A stretch of 64,000 nucleotides of DNA from Mermis nigrescens. Its lineage: Eukaryota > Nematoda > Enoplea > Mermithida > Mermithidae. The notes under the pieces are model-generated. The model worked only from the letters and a program-made list of their open reading frames with translations, was not told the origin of the DNA and ran no database searches. Below, one piece after another: positions 56,698 to 64,000 of the stretch. Within the stretch, counting starts at the first letter, position 1. Each line of letters begins with the position of its first letter. Location: positions 13,053,814 through 13,117,813 of the forward strand of contig JAVLUZ010000142.1 of the NCBI GenBank assembly GCA_036768485.1, given 5' to 3'. A program made the translations under genes and the position numbers.

Positions 56698-56963
56698 CTT
56701 CGGCGGCATGCGCAAACACAACACAATAATATGATGTATGCGTGAATTTGTGTGTAACAGCGACACGTAAGCTAGTGTGTTCTAAAAAATGTGAGCAATC
56801 ATTATACAATCTTTTAATCGATTCATTGACAATATAGTTTAGAGAATATGAGAAATTCGCACTGAATATCCACGCGTTAGACAAATCTACTTGTACGTAT
56901 ACAAAGAAACTTAAATACGCTTTTTCCTTCACTTGTAATAAATGAATTTCAAAACGCACAGCA
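56698..56963 (-). CDS. Exon of the same unidentified minus-strand gene
   Basis: Acceptor ATCTAATGTAG, donor GAAG|GTGACT. 1+264+1 nt; a 98-nt intron separates it from the next exon. Reads AVRFEIHLLQVKEKAYLSFF, VYVQVDLSNAWIFSANFSYS, NESIKRLYNDCSHFLEHTSL, HKFTHTSYYCVVFAHAAE. Beta-rich looking; no family recognised. Confidence 0.6.
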
Positions 56964-57030
56964 CTACATTAGATATACATAAGCAAATTCAGATAGAAAA
57001 TATGCTAGCATGAAAGGTAGAATCTGTATA

Positions 57031-57277
57031 TCGTCGTTACCATGACAAAAGTGGCTATATCCATTTTGGCAAAACAGAGTTAAAAACGGTTTCATATACA
57101 AAAATTAAAGACAAATATAATACAAAAAAGACGAATTTTACAACTTTATTACTGACTAAATAAAGTAAGTTTGAAAAGAAGCATTACATACACGAATGTT
57201 GTGTGCAAATAAAATTTAAAGCCCTTTTTCTCAAAGTCCAAAAGTGGATATAGCCACTTTTGTTACGGTAGCGACGG
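57031..57277. mobile_element. TA-flanked MITE with about 45-nt inverted ends
   Basis: Left TCGTCGTTACCATGACAAAA, right (inverted) CCGTCGCTACCGTAACAAAA; both continue GTGGCTATATCCA. TA on each side. Interior non-coding. Confidence 0.75.
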
Positions 57278-57295
57278 TATGTAATCATTTATATA

Positions 57296-57523
57296 CACAT
57301 GCAACAGGGGGATGAGGAACTTCCTACCAAAAGTTGGTCGTCATCCCATGCTCCAGAGTCGGAAAATTTTTGACCCCCTTCCTCCAGTTTTGACAAAAAC
57401 TTGCGCGTTTTGGCCACTTTTATGTATTTTTTGCCATTTTGTAACCTAAAATTTGAGTCGTTTAGCCCCTTCACCCCAATGGCTTGGAACCCCACGCCAA
57501 AATTCAAAGCCGTTACATGAATG
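57296..57523 (-). mobile_element. Family D MITE
   Basis: Reverse orientation: CACATGCAACAGGGGGATG to AAAGCCGTTACATGAATG. Flanks about 5/8. Confidence 0.55.
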
Positions 57524-58687
57524 TGTATAATTAAGCAGCATTGGATAAATGTGCCCACTTCGATCTGATACGTCTTTGGCTACGACTTTGACTGTCCTGC
57601 CGGAACTACGAGGAGAGAGTTTGGACAATGCCGGAATTAGATAAGTCAGATAGACTTGACTGAAATCAAAAAAATGTCAAATTAAGATACTTATCGTCGT
57701 CTCACTCAAAAGTCAAATGTTGTTTGCTAATGACTGGTATACATTAGTGAGGTAATCAATCGTACCGCGCACCAATTCGGATAGATTTACTTTTTCTGGC
57801 TACTGCCTGGCATTTTTTAAAATAGTTTCTTTCATCGTTTTTAGCCCAAGTGCTCGTTTTCTCCTAGAAAAACTCGTTTTTCTGAGTGTCACACTCTCAA
57901 TACCAGTTCACATCATAAATATTCAACTGTATTGTTCTAATTTCTAGCGCAGGTACAAAAGTTTTATTTTAAGTTCTCTTTTAATACTCCTATGCATCTC
58001 ATAAAGAAGATAAAGGCAGGTATTGGGTAGAAAAAATCACATATTTCATGTCCTGTGAAGGAAATACAATGGTACGCTTAAATTTTTCAGACCGAAAGAG
58101 GCCTAGAAAAGGTTTACAGAGTTTTAAACAAAAGCGCTTTGCTGACGTCGCCCTTAATATACATAAAGGCAAATTTAAATTATTAAATCGCTTAAAAACA
58201 CATATGCAAAAAAATTGTTGCATTAGTATGTGTGCAGCTAATCATTTCTAAAAATCGGTAGTATAAGCTAATTGTAATTGAATTTTAGCTATTTCAAATA
58301 TAATGAGAATTTAAGAATGAGCATTGAAACACTGAACTGAAAAAGAAGTGAATCTGATAGTAACATTAGTCAAACCATATTAAGGGCTTTAAACACAGAT
58401 GTACAAAAAAGAGTTTTACTTAATTAACGACAATTTCTTCAAAAATGAGTTTTTCCAAGCTAAGAGGTTCAGAGCAGGAGCTGTAAGGAACCAGATACTA
58501 TTGTAACACTGTTGTTTACTTACTCTAGATTAGACCTTTTACTGATTTTAAATAAAATTTTAATCTTTTTATGCCGTAACTGTGAAATTATGACATAAAA
58601 TTAGGTGCTTTTGTTCGAAACAATCAGTAATATATGGAGCTTTTGCAAGTGCCCACAAATGTGTTACACATATTTAAGGATGAACAG
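57524..58687. other. No supported gene
   Basis: A region at 58050-58250 is open in both directions and slightly GC-richer. It could hold an exon, but neither strand gives a convincing splice frame. Confidence 0.3.
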
Positions 58688-59332
58688 CATATGTGTAACG
58701 GCTCGAAATTTAGGCTAGAGGAGTTCCCGACCATTTTTACGAAAATGGGAGGGTAAACGACTCCAATTTTTGCCAAAAATGGAAAAAACACCTAAATTAG
58801 CCTAAAAACGCAATATTCCGCCAAAAATCGGGGGAAGGGGTCAAAAATTTACTGACTTTGGGAAACGGAAGGGACGTCCGACTTTTTGTGGGGGATCCCC
58901 ATACATGGGCATGGGGAGAGGTGAGAGGGGGTTTAACCCCTTAGCTTCGAAAAAATAATAGCTAGCTATTTTGGCGGCACAAAAATAGCTATATAGCCTA
59001 GTTATATATTCGTGTGGGTACAGAGATGCAATATAGTTGTCTTTCCTGTTTCGTCAAACAATTAGCAGCTATTTCCCCGACTTCTAAGAGGGCTAAATAG
59101 CAATTTTTAGGAGCCAAAAGGGCTATATAGATATTTTTGTGAGTTCATTAAGACTACATGTTTGCCACAAATGCACGAAAAAGACACTTTTACTGCGATA
59201 GTATCGTTTTTTGCTGTGGAATCATTTTTTACACAGCGGTTATCTATCTCCAAGTTTGTGATTTTCATCCCTTCCTGCAAGTTTGACCTTGCAAACCTAT
59301 GGAGATCCCCAAAACCCCCTGATACATATTTT
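58688..59332 (+). mobile_element. Family D MITE interrupted by family E
   Basis: Starts CATATGTGTAACGGCTCG. Flanks ATGAACAG / ATGAACAA match 7/8. The family E copy at 58900 splits it. Confidence 0.65.
58900..59301 (+). mobile_element. Family E MITE nested in family D
   Basis: CATACATGGGCATGGGG to GACCTTGCAAACCTATG. Flanks GGGATCCC / GAGATCCC match 7/8. Confidence 0.75.
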
Positions 59333-60313
59333 ATGAACAACAAAGCAAACATTCATATACCCGCGATTTCGTGGACTTTTAGCGTGCCTTGATTCTTCTT
59401 CTATGAAAGATGGAGGGCACTCAAACGTCAGACGATCAATACTTGTCCGTACGTAAGTAACGTTCGACAAAAGCTCCAGTGTTTCTTGAATTAACTTTGC
59501 GTCAACTTCTTAAAACGAAAGATAAATTAAATGGTAAAATGCTCAAAATGAGAAAAAAATTATTTTAAATAACCTAGCTGAATTTAATTATTAGGTAAGT
59601 ACATAAGATCTTAATTATGAAAAATTCATGAAAATATAAATAGAAGAATTAGAAATCGCTAACCACCTAACTAATTCAGCACAATTTTATTTACGAAGAA
59701 AAGTTTTCCAAAACTGAGCTTAAACGGAACATCAACAATTTTTCAATAATTAACCTTCAACGTGATCGTTTCCATTCATTGTCGATGGTAATAATCAGCA
59801 TAAGTATTGAAAAAACGTGCGTGAACTTGCATAGTGAAATTAATCGAATCGGCTCCTAAAAACGGTTTTTATAGAAATGTAGAACGATTTTAACAAAGCA
59901 GGCGATACATTATAAGTTTCTAAGCCAAGTAATGAGGCTTTTTCTGCGCAGGAAAAATTTAAAACGTGTCCGCAGAAACATAGTGCGCACTTAAGAATAA
60001 AGAGCTCTAAGTCCGCAGCTGAGGGAGAACAAATGGGTAGAAAACGTAGTCACGTCAGCGAGATTTTTTTGACCAAAAACCAAAAACAATTTGCTACGGT
60101 TTAGAAAGCATGGCAAAAGAAAATGCAAAGAAAATGCATACCTAATTCAAGAAAAACATAGTGAACCCCGAAATACAAGCCCTTTATTAAAAGTGCGATT
60201 AAGCACAAGTATATTAAACATAGGGGAATTTTAGTAAAGAATAAAGCTATAGCCCTTATCTGCTCAAGAAGGCCAAATATTTACATATGTATGTACATAC
60301 AAACCTACTGTTT
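59333..60313. other. No recognisable feature
   Basis: AT-rich; nothing I can support. Confidence 0.4.
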
Positions 60314-61049
60314 CATACATGGACATGGGGGTGAGAGGGGCATACATGTAATGAGTCTAAATCAAGGTGAAGGTCCCTGGTCATTGGGGGGGTTAAATGA
60401 CTTTCAATTTTTGGCCAGAAACGGCCAAAAAACATCTAGAAACAGCTAAAAATTCATTTTTTCCAATAAATCGGGGAGGGGTAAAAAAACTTTCTGGTTT
60501 ATAGCCACTTGGACCGAAAATACATTGATTTTCATTTTCACGCAAATTACAACCATAAATATTCATTAACAATAAAATAAAGGGAATTAAGCATAAAAAT
60601 TTGACAGCAAATGACAAAATTGTGTACTCGTCTAACCCCACCCCAAGAAAAGTCTATTTACTTCCCTCCCAGAACTTTTGACCGTGTGAACGTATGGAGT
60701 ATAGACTTTTTAAGCTCTGAAAACTGACTATTCGGTCTTTTTTGAATGAAAACCATGCCTTGTGAGTTCACTACTGCTATGTAGTTGTTTTTTCGGAGTT
60801 TCAAAAGAATTTATTACTATTTTCCCGACTTAAAAAATGGCTAAGTAGCTATTTTCAGTCCAAAAAGGCAATATAGCTATGTTTGTGAGTTCAAAAAGGC
60901 TATATATTTGTCACAAGTGCTCGAAAACGATGGTTCTTAAGCGATACCATCGTTTTTTCGCTGTAAAATCGTTTTTTACAAAGCACTGAGTCACTCAAAA
61001 TTTTTGATTTTCACCTCTCCCTGAAAGTTTCACCTTGCGCACTATGCTA
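60314..61049 (+). mobile_element. Family E MITE interrupted by a family D-like copy
   Basis: CATACATGGACATGGGGG to CACCTTGCGCACTATG. A D-type start (CATACATGTAATGAGTC) appears at 60341, and E sequence resumes after GAACGTATG (60697). Duplications are degenerate (about 5/8). Confidence 0.55.
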
Positions 61050-62273
61050 TCTTTGTCCTATACTAACTTGATCAAAGTATGTAGTTTTCCATACAATAAC
61101 TTCGTATTTAAATTGGCGCCATACCCGTATCCATGAGGGTAGGGGAACCTACGCCCAACGGAATTTAAAAACAATTTTTGCCTTTCCCCTTTAGTATTTC
61201 AGCTAAAAATCGCAAGAACTTTTATAACCAGTCACATATTACCATCTATTCAGCCTCATGCGCGCCTTTTAAGTACTATATAATGAACCCTCCTACAATC
61301 TGTAACATATTTAGCATTACTTTTTGTTTTTTTAACTTGTATGCATGAATTAAGATCTTCGTGACAATTATAGCTCCGTTTATTCTTGTCTGAAGATAAG
61401 ATTATCTTCTTTGTGCTAACGTTCCATTGAACTCAGAAATGCAATGGCATCTATTTCCAGAAAACCAGAAAACCTTAATCATGCGCATGCCTCCCTAAGC
61501 CCAAAACAAGATCTTAGACGCGGGCTTGATAAGCATAGCACATCTTTTAATAAAGGGTAATGCGGATCTAAAAGATAAGCAAGGGCCAAATACAGGTACT
61601 TTTTATTGAAAATTTAGATAACCCTAATAAACCCAAGGACCCGACTAAAAGGTTGGTCAAAGTATAATGCGGGATGAAGAAATTTTCGGAAAAACCTCGA
61701 AAAGAATTTGTTGAGCCTTGCCTAACCATTTACGGATGGTTTGCGAATCATGTTTTTTCACGTTCACTTTTAATATTTTCTGCTCGTGTCGCCGGCTAGG
61801 CGGGCCAACCCAGAGGTATTTTGCCGATTATCAAAATGTAACGATTTTCGTTAAGGAATCTAGTTTGGGTGTCGGCTAATGTACAACAGCACAGAACATA
61901 AAGAGATATGGAGCGGACAAAAAAGAGGGTAGCTTTAGGTGCCTCCGATCAGTAATTAAAGGGTGACAAATATTAAGACTTTCTGCGCATTTAAGAACAG
62001 CTTTGTGCGTTGAATTTTGAGTCGCTCTACAGTAAAAAAGAGTTACCTATTTATTTTACCTGCTTGATTCACATTCATTAGCAATTTCAAAAGTCTTATG
62101 GCCACTTCTTATTAATCATGTGCTTAGGCTCAGGCTAAACTATGTGCGTATCCGTAAGCCTGAACTGATATACAAAAATCTTCAGGTAAGCTATTCACTA
62201 TTTGCCCCGGATCGAGCGAAGCGAGCGAGGGGGCACTGATGATAAGACTTATCGGAAACTTTTTGTATATCTG
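61050..62273. other. Intergenic with a family G fragment
   Basis: About 61121-61330 resembles the left end of family G (CCCGTATCCATGAGGG). The rest shows nothing recognisable. Confidence 0.35.
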
Positions 62274-63336
62274 CAGGCCCGTATCCAGGGGAGAGATAAG
62301 GGAGCACGTTCCGCCTCCAAAATGAAATTTGAGAATGATTTTTCCATTTACTCCCCCTTTGCTTTTTTGGCAAGAATTATGAATTATTATATATTTAGTC
62401 CCAAACGCGCGGTTAAAACGCATCATATTCAATCTTCAAACAACCTAAAGCATATTTTGCATCCTATATGACTTCTGTTTTTCGCAGGTTTCAAGCAGAA
62501 AATGATATCCCTATAGGAAGCGAGAATGATAGAAATTTTTATCTGATACAAAATTTCAGTGATGGAGTTTATATATTTTCAGACTGATATCAGAACCAAA
62601 ATTAGGCTGACTCTATAGAAATTTTAACGTTACGATTCAACTTCAAGGTGCTTTTTCCACAAAATTTTCAGGGCTCTGCCCCGTACCCCCGCTGGTAGGT
62701 GCTTGAGCGCGCCACCCGGTACCCATGCCCTGGAAGAGTGTCCCTTGAATTTTCGTCATGTCTGAGGTATCTGAGTAGCAAAATTTACAAAGTGTGCAGT
62801 TCTAGTGGTCGTAAAACGTCATTTTAATTCATCCTCTGGTCCCCCTAATGTTTTTAAAAAAATTTTTCAGGATCAGGTTTCAGGGTGGGCACGACCAAAA
62901 TTTTTTAAACACGCAAGGGGGACCAAAGGATGAATTAAAAAGACGTTTTACGACCACTAGAATTGTACGCTTTGTATATTTTGCTACCCAGGTGCCTTGA
63001 ATATGGTGAGAATCCGATGGATACTTCTTGAACAAATCTCATTTTCTACATAAAACCTGTGAAAAACAGAAGACAGATGCAAAATACGCTTCAGATTGTA
63101 TAAAATCTTAAAATGGAGTTTTTGAATCGCGCGCTTGGGACTAAATAGACTATAATTATAATTGTGAAATTCAACGCAAAGCGCGAAAATTTTTTTTCAG
63201 ATTTTTGGCTAAAAAAGCAAAGGGGAAACAAAAAAATCATTCTCATATTTTGTTTCGAGGAGCACGTGCTTCCCACATCCCCCTGGATACTGGCCTGGTC
63301 ATGCCCCTCCGAAACAAAATCCCAGATACAAGCCTG
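62274..63336. mobile_element. Two family G copies joined as a 1-kb inverted repeat
   Basis: CAGGCCCGTATCCAGGGG at the left and CCCCCTGGATACTGGCCTG at 63280-63298. The inner arms TCTAGTGGTCGTAAAACG and CGTTTTACGACCACTAGA face each other around about 62882. The right arm is about 190 nt shorter. The outer end GATACAAGCCTG (to 63336) and flanks TATATCTG / CATACTTG (5/8) suggest one composite insertion. Confidence 0.6.
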
Positions 63337-64000
63337 CATACTTGCTCAGGCCTATGTATCCCTCATGCAGCCAAAACAGTGAACAGTGAAGAAAAGTGGA
63401 GAAACAGAAACTGAAAATGATGAAAATTTCAATGATTAAAAAAATTTAGGTGGATTTATACCAACCTATTTTACATGCAAAACAATTTATAGGTTGGTTT
63501 CCGCGCTAATTTTTTCGTAAACACAGATGTTGAAAACTGCAGGAAAATGTGTTTTTAACGAAAATTGGGCTAATATTGAAAAATAAGGTGACCTCCTAGA
63601 AATTAACTTTTCATGGGTGATTTAATCTAATTAAGGGTCAAGAAATTCAAATCTGAAAGAATTAGGTGTCGGTCGGCATTATTGACCGAGTTACAGGCTG
63701 TTGAACTTCAGGTGTTTAAGGATAACAAATTAATTAAGACAAACTGGGCTATTCTCAATATTAGCCGTTTTTACTTCTTTTACACTTAGGCTTAGGCTTA
63801 GTACATCTGAAAAGGTGTTTAAAGCTGCTTAGGTCGAGGTCGCTCCCGCTCAGATCGATGTATAGATGCTTAGGTCGATGTATAGATGATTAGGTGTTGA
63901 GATGTCAAATTTTCAAAAAAACGTGATTTTATGCCTTTTCAAGCGATAATCTATAACGTAGATGTAGAAAACACGATCTGTTAACCATGAGAGTGAAAAA
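63337..64000. other. No supported gene; small repeats
   Basis: A short hairpin (CCAACCTAT..ATAGGTTGG) at about 63462-63498 and a CTTAGGTCGATGTATAGATG tandem near 63830-63895. Confidence 0.4.

Noticed and set aside
63780..63900. TTAGGC repeats suggesting telomeric DNA
   Set aside because: Only three units, embedded in a longer degenerate CTTAGGTCGATG repeat.
1..64000. tRNA, rRNA or snRNA genes
   Set aside because: No stretch showed the A/B-box layout, cloverleaf or conserved rRNA segments that I could support by eye.

Overview
The window is animal nuclear DNA, most likely from an arthropod. It is AT-rich, its genes are split by GT..AG introns, it carries a jockey/CR1-type LINE tail, and it is packed with DNA transposons. 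Nothing looks prokaryotic. The species cannot be named from the sequence alone.

Layout. 1-3402: the end of an intronless, CpG-rich gene with a DEDDy (RNase D-like) 3'-5' exonuclease domain, a reading-frame break at about 140, and a long tail ending in a Q/R-rich basic region. Downstream to 4330 lies a hairpin-rich segment. 4330-10116: intergenic, with a possible solo LTR, a dead LINE fragment and several small transposons. 10117-26802: a complete plus-strand gene that I reconstruct as 11 exons (347 residues, every splice phase consistent). It is the orthologue of DNTTIP1 (TdIF1), the scaffold subunit of the MiDAC histone deacetylase complex. 29942-32862: a probable second plus-strand gene, four exons, unrecognised. 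33315-57000: scattered minus-strand exons of one or more genes (one begins a C2-like domain). 57000-64000: transposons and unannotated sequence.

Mobile DNA dominates. By matching the 8 bp on both sides of each repeat I find many insertions flanked by perfect or 7/8 8-bp target-site duplications. This is the hallmark of hAT elements and fits the short CAnnc..TGGGC-type inverted ends. Families labelled here: A (12 copies at 21.6-34.0 kb, one nested in another), B, C, D, E (inside D), F, G (ends AGGCCCGTATCCAG), plus H1 (15955-17527, with a decayed CGGBP1-like hAT transposase) and H2 (55201-56325, GC-rich arms). Four further elements have TA duplications (Tc1/mariner type). Two are near-perfect palindromes.

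The most unusual object is 44630-52661: an 8 kb hAT-like element (TIR CATACCTGGGCAAG, TSD CCCAAATC). It is filled with tandem repeats and contains a second, related 4.6 kb element (47993-52556, TSD AGCAAGAC). No transposase is visible in either. They look like transposons whose cargo is satellite DNA.

Several insertions touch splice sites. One family A copy has an 8-bp TSD that is exactly the first 8 nt of the last DNTTIP1 intron, so the 5' splice site is duplicated. A family B copy sits the same way against a minus-strand exon, and H2 abuts another minus-strand exon.
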